From Apiospora phragmitis (taxonomy: Eukaryota > Ascomycota > Sordariomycetes > Amphisphaeriales > Apiosporaceae), in assembly GCA_038363925.1 (NCBI GenBank), contig JAQQWL010000011.1, positions 7,812,001 to 7,876,000 on the forward strand: DNA of 64,000 nt, in the 5' to 3' direction. The position numbers and the translations under genes are program-made. Shown in pieces: positions 35,785-46,868 of this stretch. Under the pieces are notes generated by a model that saw only the letters and a program-made list of their open reading frames with translations, had not been told where the DNA came from and searched no databases. The first letter of the stretch is position 1, and each line of letters opens with the position of its first letter.

Positions 35785-35820
35785 ACCACTGCCCACTGCC
35801 CACTGCCCACTTCCCACCCA
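35785..35820 (+). repeat. Tandem CCCACTG heptamers
   Basis: About four to five consecutive copies of CCCACTG or a one-base variant (units at 35785, 35792, 35799, 35806, 35813). Confidence 0.75.
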
Positions 35821-36833
35821 GTGCCCGTCGGTCTGGTATTATGGTTAATGATGGGTTGGGTCCCCATCACGCTTGCATTCACTTCAATTGTCCTGTTGTT
35901 CTTCTTGACAATCGCTGTGGGGTTTCGTCATCTTGCCCATCTGTGGAATTTGTTATCATGGAGCCTTGGTTCAGGCCTCTGCTCCCCTTCCCATGACGGC
36001 TTATGTTGACTGCAATCTTCATTGTCTGTCCGCCTTCCCCCCAAGCTCACCCAGTCAGCTGCATCGGCCTCAGTCAGCTGTATGCCCACTCGTCCTCCCA
36101 CGGACTGCTAGGAAAAGGCACCTTCAAAGAAATCCTCCCACATACGCAGCAGGTGCAGCCACAAGGGCTTAACGGCTTTTACGCTACCCTGAAAAACCAA
36201 TTACTTCTTTGCGGATATCGCTACATCCCTGGGCCTACGACACCACTGGTTTGAGACACCAGGAAAAAGACTGGCGTTCTTTTCTTACTAACCCAAACCC
36301 ATCTACGATTTCCCCGAACCCCAATCACCGTCCAGGGCTCCGGACCTCTCGTTCGACATCCTACTTAAGAGGTTTGCCTTCCTGGGACCTGCTGTGCTAT
36401 CGAGTACCGAAGTCCTTCTCGGTTGTGCTATCTTCAGGCCCCTTCGAATTTGTTGCACAGCATATGTCTACGACCTGTGGTACATCAATGCCGCCCTTGG
36501 CCGAGTCCTGTCCTACTTGAATCATTGCTGCAGTGGACAACCTCTTATGACCCAGCCGTTTTCCCTACACCTTGCCGCTAGTCGTTACATATCCACCATC
36601 CCCCATACATCTACAGGCTACCCGGAGTCTCTTCACCCCAGCATTACATGCACCGCGCTAGAGTCGGTAGGCTTGCTTTACATACTCGAGGAAAAGCCAT
36701 CAGCTACCGGCGGCACACATAACTAAGGTGTGTTGAATAAGACGAAATCATTATTGTTCACTTAAGCAAGGCGCTAATGTTGGTTTAGGGAGTTATACGA
36801 TACGTTCAGATAGCTCTATAGCCATAGGGGAAG

Positions 36834-38819
36834 ATGGCTAGCGGGTTTGAGAGGCTGGAGAAACTCTTCAACGTCTCCAGAAGGAGGGACAAGACCAGCT
36901 CCGGAAACTCGCCTGCGCTGGACAACTTTGTCTTTCCTTCACCACCATATATGAACCCTAAGTCTATGCGTATGACGCCAAGAGAAGAGGAATTCGTCAG
37001 AGAGAAACCGTCAGACTATGGGCTCCAGGATGATAGAAGTAGCAGGTTGAGCCTACCGGAGACTGACGATCATCCTGAGAGACGATCACCATCCAACTAC
37101 ACCAGAGCAAGGAATACCGTGACATTGCGGAGCTCGAATTGCAGTGGAAACTCATCATTATCCTCCGAATACCAGCGCGAGTCTGACACAGCCCGGCACC
37201 TGTCCAAGTTCAAGTTTCCAGAAGACTCGTTGTTTCTACATTCTCCAACTACCCACTCAAGCTCAAAATCGGATGCCTCCTCACGCTACACAAATGGTGA
37301 AGAAAGCGCCCCCAAGACACCTGAAGCAGAACCTATCGAATCTGGCTTACTGGACTGGTCCCCAAGGCACATTTCCATGCTTTTGAGCCCGATCGGTCCA
37401 CCGCCACGAGATCCTCCTGCACCGACTGCTCAAGATGACACCGCAGAATCGATGATATTGAAGCCTTCACCAATCGAGAGGAATAGTGGCACAATAGGCT
37501 CAAGGTCTGCCTCCAGCAAAGTGCCGGGAAGCTCAAGCCGCCGTTCCCGACAGGGTGTTAGGCTACCCGAAAGAAAGCTCTCCCTATTCCCCAAACTCGA
37601 GTCTAGTTTCCGGGTGTCCCAGCCATTCACATACTCTCCCCCAGTGTCGGATAGCGAAGACTCGTTTCAAAGGACATCGAGATCCTTCAGCGTCGCCGAC
37701 ACGTCAGCTGGTAGTGTGCCAACAACAATACCTGAACAAAGCACGACATCGGATCATCATGATAGTGATGGCACTAATAAGTTTCGACGCGAGTCTCCCC
37801 GAAACACGATGGCTGCCATAAAGGCAGAGTCGGCACTCGCTAGAGGCAATACAGGTAACATCGCTGTCTTGCCTCGATCTCGAATGAAAAGAACGCGGAG
37901 TACTATCACCCTTTCTCTCATGGCCGCGGACATTGCAAAAGAACACATTTTACATGAGCCTACTCTCGATGATATATACGCACTGAACGATGAAGATATC
38001 GCAGAAGCACGGCCAAGCACTCCTGCATCAGACCCCCAGAAGCCTCCGACATTGCCTCCCAAAGATTTGCCGAGCCGGATCGCGAAGAAGCATGGAACTG
38101 CTGGCTTGAAATTCCATAAACCACCAGCCATCGCCATTAAGCCCATTTCTGGAGAAATCACGCCCCAGAGACACCGACGGAGTCTCTCTTTATTGCCGCC
38201 TCACTGCCTAACAATTCGGCCGGTGCTTTGGGGGCAATCATGGCGGCTGGTATTGCTAAGAAGTACGGCTTTGATGTGGTTTATCTAGTCAGCTTGTGGC
38301 CGCAGGAGCCAAGGCATCCATTCTATTCTTCAGTACAGAGCTCTGTCGCAAAGCATGCACCTCTAGCCTGCTCTACTGGCACCATCCAGTCCGAAGTGCC
38401 TTCAAACGGACGTTTTCTGGCAGCGTTCGGGTTGAGTGACCTGGAGGAGCCCTTCAAAATATACACCAAAGTACATCTCAAGATCCTGCAATTCACGGAA
38501 TGGCTTGAGTATGAGAAGGCCGGGGCAGCATCTGAGACGCTTAGCCGAGGCTGGATGCATTCATTTCACTGCCAAAGAATACCAGCAAAGCAGGAGACAG
38601 CGCAATGTCCTATGAATAGCGGTCTGGTGTTCGCCGCCTATCGAAAGCAGAAGAACCATCTTTCGGCACCGGTCAAAGGCACATGGGGAGAGAAAAAAGT
38701 TTCTCGAAGACCTCCATGCAGATGCCAAGATTCTGGTTGACACCTTGTCAGCGAGAGCACAGGATGGATTAACCGATCTGTCTAACCTAATGACATCTTG
38801 TACTACCCCTGTTGTCTAA
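36834..38819 (+). CDS. Unknown Ser/Pro-rich fungal protein with a globular C-terminal domain (two frameshifts as sequenced)
   Basis: I do not recognise the family. Residues 1 to about 440 are Ser, Pro, Arg and Thr rich and look disordered, with many SP/TP sites that proline-directed kinases could use. The C-terminal 200 residues look folded: SAGALGAIMAAGIAKKYGFD, VVYLVSLWPQ, FKIYTKVHLKILQFTEWLEY, GWMHSFHCQRIPAK, SGLVFAAYRKQK. A lost base between about 38172 and 38210 and an extra A in the run 38693-38698 break the frame. Correcting both gives 661 residues ending EDLHADAKILVDTLSARAQD and a stop at 38817-38819. No intron is needed. The mix of a disordered N-terminus and a compact C-terminus suggests a regulatory or signalling role, which is a guess. 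It converges on the AT-hook gene. Confidence 0.62.
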
Positions 38820-39000
38820 TATTGTCGGTATAAAATTGCTTTGGCAGGGCTTTACATGCACAAGTGAACAGTCACTTAAATGGATGGGACGAAGTCACGT
38901 ATCTAATGAATAAGAATAAATGGATGTCAAAAACCAAGAGATATCTTTACATGGCACCGTCGGTGCGACTCTCTCAAGCGTGTATCTTGCTAACCGGCCC

Positions 39001-40102
39001 TTATACCCATACTGCCAGATCTGAGTTGATCTCATTCATTGCAAGGTCGTCATGTAGTAAGAAAGTCCCAAGGTCGATATCTGGAGACTGGGATGGACGT
39101 CTGCCCATGCTCACTCCTCTTCCTGACTTGAGCTGCTTCATATGACAATCAGTAAGCTTGTACTCGAATGCAGTGCCTTCGAACTTTTCCGGATCGTCGA
39201 AAACTAGCACGTCCTCAGCGATGTACTTGAAACCATTCGGGGCGTCTAGCCATGCCTTATCGACGGTCTTTCCAAGTGGTAACATGAGAACCTCTTCAGG
39301 GGTGAGGCACTTCCTAAACATCCAGTCATCAAAGGAGTGGTAGGCATGCCAGAGAGGTTCAGGAACCCCGGTGGGTCGTTTTAGCGGCTGCTGCTGAGTG
39401 TCGGTGTCTTCTTCCTCATCTTCTCCCTCTTCTTCTTCTTCGGCGTGGGTGTGGTATTTCCCCTCACAACCCACTGCGCACATGTACGCATTCAGGGATG
39501 AGTACGAGTCCCAGACCTGAGAGGGTACCCCTTGGGACTCTCTAAGGGAGTTCGCGGAGGCCCCTCACCGGGAGCCAACGCAAGCTTCGCTGGAGACCTT
39601 CCTCTTTCTCCTCTCGCAGGATCGGGTCATCGACCATGTACTTCTTCTCTTTCTTTTTATTCTTGGACTTTCCATTCTCTTCGTTGTTGCCCTCTTCGAA
39701 CTTGACACCCAGTTTCGGAATGGCCTGGGCTGTTGTGAGCATCTTCCTTGGGCGCCCAGGACCCCTTTTGGACGCCTTCTGTACCCCGGCCTGGGACTTT
39801 GGCACGTTGATGGCTGCATTACCCGGCGGTTTCTTATGTTTCTTTTTCTGCTTCTCGCTGCCCTCCTTCTCTTCTTTGGGCTCTTCCCTGATGACGCCCA
39901 TCGTCTCTAAAGTTTGGGCTTCGGTAGGCAGCTGCTTTCCGGGGCGTCCCCGTCTCTTTCTGGGAGCTTTACTGACTCTATGTCTAATTGATGCTGCTAC
40001 TGCTGGATCATTTGGAGGGGTAGTGGGTGGCGCGTCTTTGGCTGCACGCCGCGGCTGTCGACGGGTCACCGCTGCCCCTTCGTCCTTGCGCTGCTTCGCC
40101 AT
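39001..40102 (-). CDS. AT-hook DNA-binding protein
   Basis: Two exons (40102-39569 and 39516-39001) join to 1050 nt, 349 residues, without frame error. The 52-bp intron starts GTGAGG and ends CTCAG. Two AT-hook cores are visible, RGRPGK at residues 51-56 and GPGRPRK at 114-120, each set in Lys/Arg-rich sequence. Such motifs bind the minor groove of A+T-rich DNA. The second exon holds a Cys pair (MCAVGCEGKYHTH), a long Glu/Asp run and a conserved-looking folded part (EPLWHAYHSFDDWMFRKCLT, WLDAPNGFKYIAEDVLVFDD). The likely place is the nucleus, as a chromatin or transcription accessory protein. The specific role is unknown. Its start is 1.26 kb from the divergent Gde1-like gene. Confidence 0.78.
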
Positions 40103-41204
40103 GACGGGTGCTCACGGTAGAAAAGACTCTGGGGAGTAGTTTTTTTGATGCTTTGGGGAAACAAGGGAAGCGGAAAGCGAAAAATATTACAGAATATTAT
40201 GACTTGTTCATTTTCTTCGATCGTGATCAGGGAAACTACTTATCTAGCATGCACGCACTTACGAGATCTACGCTAAACAGACATGGCGCTTGCTTTGCTT
40301 TGTTTGGTTTGGGATACCGAAAGGGTCCTGTTTGGGACAGCTACAAAGATTCCAACACTAAGAAAACCACCAAACTTGATACACAAAGAGGGAGAGCTTT
40401 TCTTGTGGCCTATCTCAAAGGAGAAGATTATGATGCTCATGCGCTTGACCTAGCAAAGAAGGGGGGTGCTAGGGCACCTAGCTAGGCCTTGGCAAGACAA
40501 CGAAGCGGTTGGCCCCTGGCCCCAAGGTCAGCGTCAAGGTTGGCTATTGTGAGTGGTAAGATTCTCATAGTTGCTGTCATATGGATATAACTTCAAGTAC
40601 ATCTGGGAGACTATGCTGATAACGTTCAATGGGGATTGCGGGGATGGGTATACAGTAGCTGTTGTGACTCCTGTAACCTTGATGTTAACTACTGGACCGA
40701 TATAATATTAGTGGATTACTATTCAGGCTAGAGCCCCTACTCTATCTCAATTGTACAAGGGACATGATTCCGTATATTGATAAGCCCCACAGGATTTACC
40801 AGCTATTGGACGTACCTGCCCAGCCGTTGATCGCCAAAAATCATATCCCGCCAGATCCACGTCATATACACCTTCTCAAACTGAGGAGTGTGAGACAGTT
40901 GAGAAAAACAACGAAGCACAATGAGGAGACTTCTGTTTGCTTCAGGCAGCGCCGCGTGGGTCGTCATTGGCAAGAACCTAGCCTCCGACATCCGTGTACA
41001 ACCCGCGAGAAATCTGAGGACATTGGATGCTTCTCTTCGCAGGAAAGAGCGCTGACAGGGCTGATAAGAGAGAGAGAGTAGGTAGACCCAGCCAAGACAC
41101 CAAGATCTTGACCAACCACAACATCAAATTGATCTTGGTCTCGGTCTTGCTTAGATTCAATTGCAAAGTAGTCAATCGGATCCTTACTGAATGTGGCAGG
41201 CATC

Positions 41205-41210
41205 CACGTG
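41205..41210 (+). promoter_or_regulatory. CACGTG site, possible NUC-1/Pho4 target
   Basis: A perfect CACGTG palindrome lies 151 bp before the ATG of the SPX-ankyrin-GDPD gene. Pho4 and Neurospora NUC-1 bind CACGTG to switch on phosphate-starvation genes. The match in front of an SPX gene is suggestive, not proof. Confidence 0.5.
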
Positions 41211-41297
41211 TGTAATCTTCTAGACGGGTACTTATCAGCGAGAGCCTGACTACCTACTTATTACTTCATTCCATACTCGCTTGCTCCCTTGGCTGGC

Positions 41298-41331
41298 CTC
41301 TCCTCCTCCTCCTCTCCTCCTCCTCCTCCTC
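41298..41331 (+). repeat. TCC-type trinucleotide repeat in leader
   Basis: A pyrimidine-only stretch of CTC/TCC units ends 30 bp before the start codon of the Gde1-like gene. Confidence 0.75.
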
Positions 41332-41360
41332 ACCGACACGTCGCACCCCCCGGCAGCAAT

Positions 41361-44300
41361 ATGAAATTTGGCTGCGACTTCTACACCGGACAGATCCCAC
41401 GATGGACAAATGCCTACCTGGATTATGATGGCCTCAAGCAGACTTTGAAGCAGAAAGACCTCGGCGACCAGAGACACGATTGTGAGTAGGCACTGACACA
41501 GGTGCTGGCAATGGTTTGTTTGCGTGGAGGTTGACCTCTCTTCTCTGCCCCAACAGTCTTGAAGCATTCCTTGGAGCAACAGACAGCCCGGCTCAACCAG
41601 TTCATCGATAAACAGACAAGCCTGGTCGGCCTTTGGTTCCACACCATAAAAGCCCGGTTCTCCCTTCAGCCTGCCACGTCGGCGCCGTCTGACTGGATGG
41701 AGGTCGCCCTTCCTGAGTTGAGAGACCTCAAGTCCAACCTCTTGGAGGTCTTGTCCTTCGTCCAGCAACTTGAGGCCTTCGCCAGATTCAACAGAGATGC
41801 AATCGCAAGAATCCTCCACAAGGCAGAGGCCACGGAGTATGGGACATTGCAAAGCTATGGCAATGGTCCGCTCTACTTGCGAGCCTGGTCGGTTGAGACG
41901 GCCCGGATGACAGCGCTGCTGCAAGCTGTTCAGCGGACAATAGACCTGAGACTAGGAAATGGCCATGCCGCCTCAGGTTCGCTGATCCTGGACGCGGTGA
42001 ACCCTTTGGCGCTTGGCTGCTCCCGAGAAGATGTCGTCCATGAAATCAGAGCAGACAACTCATCGGCTCTCATGGTCGTCTTGGCGTCGCCTGTTTCCTA
42101 CCTCGAGAACCAAGCAATGCTCTATTCTGTCGCTCAGGTTGCCATTGTTAACCAGTCCATTGATTGCATTGAGTCTCTTTTGGACGAGATCACAGCAACC
42201 CTTGATGGGGAGCTGTGTATCCATCAAGACCCCTTGCAGCAGCTCATTACCCAGTTCTGTCGCAGTAGTACTCTGGCTATCGGCGAGCAGTCAGTCAGCA
42301 CCGCGAAACATGATCTCCTTGACAAGATAATCAGGCACTTGTCTCCCTACCAGCATCAACTTCTATGGGTCAAGGACTGGAGGCAACGGTTGCCCATCCA
42401 TTATGCCGCTCACTATGGTCTAGTTGAGATATCTTCCCAGATGATCAAGCTAATGGGCCCCTCAGCGATGTTGAAGATGGATGCGTTTGGCGAGACACCA
42501 CTCGGTCTAGCCATTAATTCGGGACACACAGATCTTGTCAACATGTTTGTCGATCTAGACATACACCGACCAGATGGCGAAGCATCTGTCTTCACGGACG
42601 AAATTGTAGGTGCATTGATGAATATCGCGATTCGATCGGCGTCAAGCGACATCATTCATAAACTGATTAAACTAGAGAAGGGACTCAGTTCCCAGGAACA
42701 GTCTGGCAATATGCCTCTGTACCATGCAGCGCGATTGGGTCATGTTGAGGCTGTAAAGGCCCTTCTGGGCTCAGCAGTTGAGCTAGATCTATCAATAACC
42801 GATAACTCCTACCACTGGACTCCGCTTACAGTGGCTTGCGTTCACGGCCATCTCGAAGTGGTAAGACTCTTTCTGCTTGCAGGATCAAACGCACTGCACA
42901 TAGATCGTCGTGGCTGGTCAGCATTGGACCATGCCGCCTATCGCGGACACATGGCAATTGTTGCTATGCTTCAGGATACTCTGCCAACAGCCACGGAAGC
43001 TCTGATGGAACACAAGACATCAAACCATCTTCCGCCATCGGAGTCGATAGAATTGATGAATCCACGGCCAACGTATGTCACGACTTTCACCAACGTCGGT
43101 TCTGTGTCATCATCAGTGTTTGTCAACCTCGGCTCCTTTGATGTAGTTGACAGGGGTAACCCTGTTGATCTAGAAGGTCATTTCTATGAGGAGGCAAAGG
43201 CGTTGGTAACTCCAAGCCAAACATATCTCGATGTATCTGCCACCGACTATCCGAATATCTCACACAGGGTTCCGATACCCTTCTTAGGAGACAAAGGGGA
43301 TACTACGTGGCAATTTCTGACGGAGAATGCGGACCGGATGAAATTGAGCTTCAAGCTTTTCGGGATTGACGAGGAATCTACGGATAAGCCCAAGCTCATC
43401 GCTTCGGCAGTTGCATTGCTTGGCCCTCTCAAGGGTGGTTCCGCCCGGAACGACAGAGCTTAAGGCGCGACTCGGCAGTGGCTCTTATCACTCCTGCTGG
43501 TGATTTTGTTGGTTCTGTATCGTTCACCTTCTTGGTTTGCAAACCTTATGTACCCAAACAGGGTATGTCGGTGAACCGACCTCAGAAGATGCGCTCACTT
43601 ACGCCTGCCCAGGTGATTGGTCATCGAGGTGAGTAATACCTAGGATCCAGGCCGACTTCGACGCTAACCTTCTTCTCTGCAGGCCTGGGTCTGAACGAGA
43701 ACGAGCTCAGAAGGCTGCAAATAGGAGAACATACGCTCCTGTCACTTGAGAGTGCGCTGGATAATGGCGCCGATTTCATCGAGTTCGACGTCCAGGTGAC
43801 GCGAGATCGAGTGCCGGTCATCTACCATGACTGGGCAGTGAGCGAGACGGGATTGGATACTCCTGTCCACTCTATGACCTACGCGCAATGGATGGCCATC
43901 AGCGACTCGCAGACAGATCCGCATCATGATGCTCCCCGGGGTCGTCTGCCATGGGATGAGAGGTCTCGGCCGAGTCTGGCTTCCAGCAGACGAAGCCGAT
44001 CGCTTTGCGGGCGGCAAAATCCAGTCTCGAATGCGATGCTCCAGCGCATGAAGCACACAGTGGACTACTCGATCCGCAACATGAAGGGCAACACTCGCGG
44101 TGACTTCATCCACGACCGGTTCGTCACACTGAGGCAGCTGTTCGAGAAGTTCCCCGAGGACGTCAGCTTCGACATCGAGCTAAAGTACCCCATGCTATCG
44201 GAGGTGGACGACTGGGGCCTCGAGCCGTACGCCACGGAGATGAACCAGTACTTGGACGACATACTCGACGTCGTGTTCGAGCTCAACGGGGGAAGGAGCC

Positions 44301-44730
44301 GTTCCATCTTCTTTACCTGCTTCAACCCGGAGATTTGTATTCTGCTGTCCACCAAGCAGAAGACGTACCCGGTCGTCTTCCTCAATGACTCGATGGTCAG
44401 CGGCGCCGCGGGCGACCGGCGCGCCACCAGCCTCCAGCGGGCGGTGCGGTTCGCGCGGCAGTGGGGACTCGAGGGTATCGTCATGGCGGCGGAGCCCCTC
44501 GTCGCCGCGCCCAGGATCATTCGGCACGTCAAGGATCTCGGGCTGTTCTGTGGTTCGTATGGGGCCTTGAACGATATTCCCGAGTTGGCCAAGGTGTGTA
44601 CTCATTTATGGATGACTCGATGAAACCACAGCTGCTAACACCTGAGTAATAGAAACAAGCTGCTGAGGGCCTGGACGCCTTGGTCGTCAATAATGTCCGG
44701 CTGATATCCAATACGCTTCGAGGCTCCTAA
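41361..44730 (+). CDS. SPX-ankyrin-glycerophosphodiester phosphodiesterase, Gde1/NUC-2 type (one frameshift as sequenced)
   Basis: Four exons (41361-41481, 41557-43628, 43683-44593, 44653-44730). Restoring one T lost at 43460-43461 gives 1060 residues, the usual size. Order: SPX domain from MKFGCDFYTGQIPRWTNAYL to about residue 150, which in relatives senses inositol pyrophosphates; ankyrin repeats at about 330-530 (RLPIHYAAHYGLVEI, GNMPLYHAARLGHVEAV, HWTPLTVACVHGHLEVV, GWSALDHAAYRGHM); a C2-like part (SVSFTFLVCKPYVPK); and a GDPD domain with GHRGLGLNENEL, GADFIEFDVQVTRDRVPVIY-HD and FDIELKYP. The GHRG, E-x-D and HD residues are all present, so it should hydrolyse glycerophosphocholine or similar. 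The N-terminus with IPRW is closer to yeast Gde1 than to Pho81; Neurospora NUC-2 shares the layout. I start at MKFG, not at an upstream ATG (41289), because SPX proteins begin there. Confidence 0.93.
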
Positions 44731-45387
44731 CTCCCATGGCAGCAAGAGTTGCTATCTAGGAGGCGCCGTTTCGGGTCACATATGTACAAGTCGTAGAAAT
44801 TAGTAATCCCGACGGCCTCTTACTTGGTCTTGGTGTCGGAGAGATATCCCATCCTTGAATACTTGAGTTCTCATTCTGGCAGTAAGGGCCCAGTAATTAT
44901 CATATAGAAAGCGCTTCCTGACAAAGGAAGATGCCAGAATATCCAATGAAACACGCAACGCGTACATAGACGTAATTCTGGAGAATCATGAGCCCTTAAT
45001 ATGTGCCATCCAATGCTGTGTGGTGTGGTGTGTCAAGGAAAGTGAGGTTGAGTTAGTCCGTAGCCCCGCCACGATATGGCGTTAACTCGAACTGTCAAGC
45101 CACATTTAGTTGAGTGTCCGTGCACCGCAGCTAAGGTGGGCGGGCTGAGAGGTAGCTGGCACTCTGGTAATTCGTAATGGGGCACCGCTACTGCTCCAGC
45201 AGCACAGCAATGGACGACGCAGCTACAGGTTGCCTGATGATTGTGTGAAGCTCTCTGCCTCGCCCCCATCTACAGCCTCGACTCTCACATCACAACTCCA
45301 AGAACACCACCAACTTTGATTCTCCCCTACAACACCCCACACTACTACCTACCGTAGCATCATCCCTTCTCACAGAAATCTGTCAAT
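44731..45387. other. Promoter region of the proteasome alpha-7 gene
   Basis: About 650 bp, holding the 3' end of the Gde1-like gene and the leader of the proteasome gene, whose last 120 bp are rich in C, A and T. I found no GGTGGCAAA proteasome element. Confidence 0.5.
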
Positions 45388-46408
45388 ATGGTAAGCTCTT
45401 CCCATCCCATGGTCGAAATGCAAGTTGGTTTGTTGTCGCCCATGAGCTAACCAAACGATCCCTGCAGACGTCGATAGGAACTGGCTACGATTTGGCCAAC
45501 TCCATCTTCTCCCCCGATGGCCGAAACTTCCAGGTCGAGTACGCAGTCAAGGCAGTAGAGAACGGTGGCACCTCCATCGGCATTCGAGCGAAGGATGGTG
45601 TGGTCTTGGCAGTCGAGAAGGTCATCACATCCAAGCTGTTGAAGCCCAGCGCCAACAAGAGAATCGCAACCATCGACAAGCACTTGGGAGCTGTATGTTT
45701 ACACCCCCGCTCTTGAACTCCGTCAAGAGCCCAAGAAATAGCTAACACTCGCCCCGATAGGTCTACTCCGGCATGATCCCCGATGGCCGCCACTTCGTAG
45801 ACCGATCTCGCGACGAGGCCCGATCCTGGCGCGATACCTTCAAGACCCCCATCTCCACTTCAGATCTGGCCTCCCGCATGGGTGGCTATCTCCAAGCCTA
45901 CACTCTCTACCAATCAGTGCGCCCTTTCGGCATCACCGCCATCGTCGGCGGTTTTGATTCAGAGCTCGAGGCCCCCGTAGACGGCGAGGTCGGCAGCGGC
46001 CCTTCCATTGGCGCTGGCGGCAAGGTGGAGGGCAAGCACGGCGGTCCCGGCTTGTACATGATCGAGCCGAGCGGAATGTACTGGGGCTACTACGGCGCGG
46101 CCACGGGCAAGGGCCGCCAGGCGGCCAAGGCCGAGCTCGAGAAGCTGAACCTGGCCGAGGGCGGGCTGGACCTGAAGCAGGCGGTCAAGGAGGCCGCGCG
46201 CATCATCTACGTCGCGCAGCAGGACAACAAGGACAAGGAGTTCGAGCTCGAGATGACCTGGATCAGCGGCGCCAACGGCCCCACCAAGGGCCGGCACGAG
46301 GAGGTGCCCAAGGAGCTCATGGAGGAGGCCGAGCGGTTAGCGAAGAAGGCGCTCGAGGGCGACGATGAGGAGGACGAGAAGAAGGACGCCGACAAGATGG
46401 AGCTTTGA
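45388..46408 (+). CDS. PRE10: 20S proteasome subunit alpha-7 (Pre10/PSMA3)
   Basis: Forms part of the outer alpha ring of the 20S proteasome. Three exons (45388-45390, 45468-45692, 45761-46408); the first exon is the ATG codon alone, followed directly by GTAAGC. The total is 876 nt, 291 residues, no frame error. The alpha-subunit signature [20 protein letters not shown] is near residues 8-27. [20 protein letters not shown] and GFDSELEAP follow, then [20 protein letters not shown]. The acidic and Lys-rich tail ending KKDADKMEL is typical of alpha-7. The segment at about 45970-46040 is Gly-rich, perhaps a loop specific to moulds. An ATG/GAT repeat overlaps the stop codon. Confidence 0.96.
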
Positions 46409-46868
46409 TGATGATGATGATGATATCCTGCATCTTGAAGAAAGAAATGAGGTTTACGCATGTACAATACGGCGGCGAAGCAGCACGCCGGAGGCATTGG
46501 GGTAACCGCATAGACTAATTCTATTTAAGAATCTCAAGCATCGCGGTCAAACGATCATGCTCGCAAGGCTGGATGGCTCCTCAACACATGAACGGTTCAA
46601 CCCCTTGGGTGAGCGTATCGAATTGAGCAGGCGTGGTCCACCTTGACATATTTATTGTTCGGCCTTTCCCATTCACGAAACTCTTGTTAATATGCCTTTT
46701 ATGTGAACAGGGAAGCTGGTGTCTGTTGGTGGACATGGTAGGCACGAAGAGCGACTTGATATAGGCAGAGCCCCAATCGCTCTCACCCTACAAAGAATAC
46801 ACCCACTATACCAGCCTGGCTCTTCGGAATACCGACTACACAATGGTGTTTTTTCCCCTCCATCCTAT
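46409..46868. other. Convergent spacer
   Basis: About 460 bp between the proteasome gene and the FAD oxidoreductase gene. A short GAT repeat starts at the stop codon. Nothing else noted. Confidence 0.55.

Larger units (their letters stand above)
30623..36833. other. 6.2-kb gene-free region
   Basis: Many short open frames, none with a known motif, a consistent exon chain or a long reading frame on either strand. Two microsatellite-like repeats are listed separately. I saw no transposase, reverse transcriptase or tRNA signature. It could hold long regulatory DNA or non-coding transcripts, or a gene broken beyond recognition by indels. Confidence 0.5.
40103..41360. other. Divergent promoter region (AT-hook gene and Gde1-like gene)
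   Basis: About 1.26 kb. A 125-codon frame at 40108-40485 has no motif and is not called. The right end holds a CACGTG site and a CT-rich repeat in the likely leader of the Gde1-like gene. Confidence 0.55.

Noticed and set aside
40108..40485. 125-codon frame in the divergent AT-hook/Gde1 region
   Set aside because: Starts on top of the AT-hook leader, has no motif and no sign of splicing partners.
41289..41360. Upstream ATG as the start of the Gde1-like protein
   Set aside because: Would add a Ser/Pro run from the CT repeat; SPX proteins begin at MKFG.
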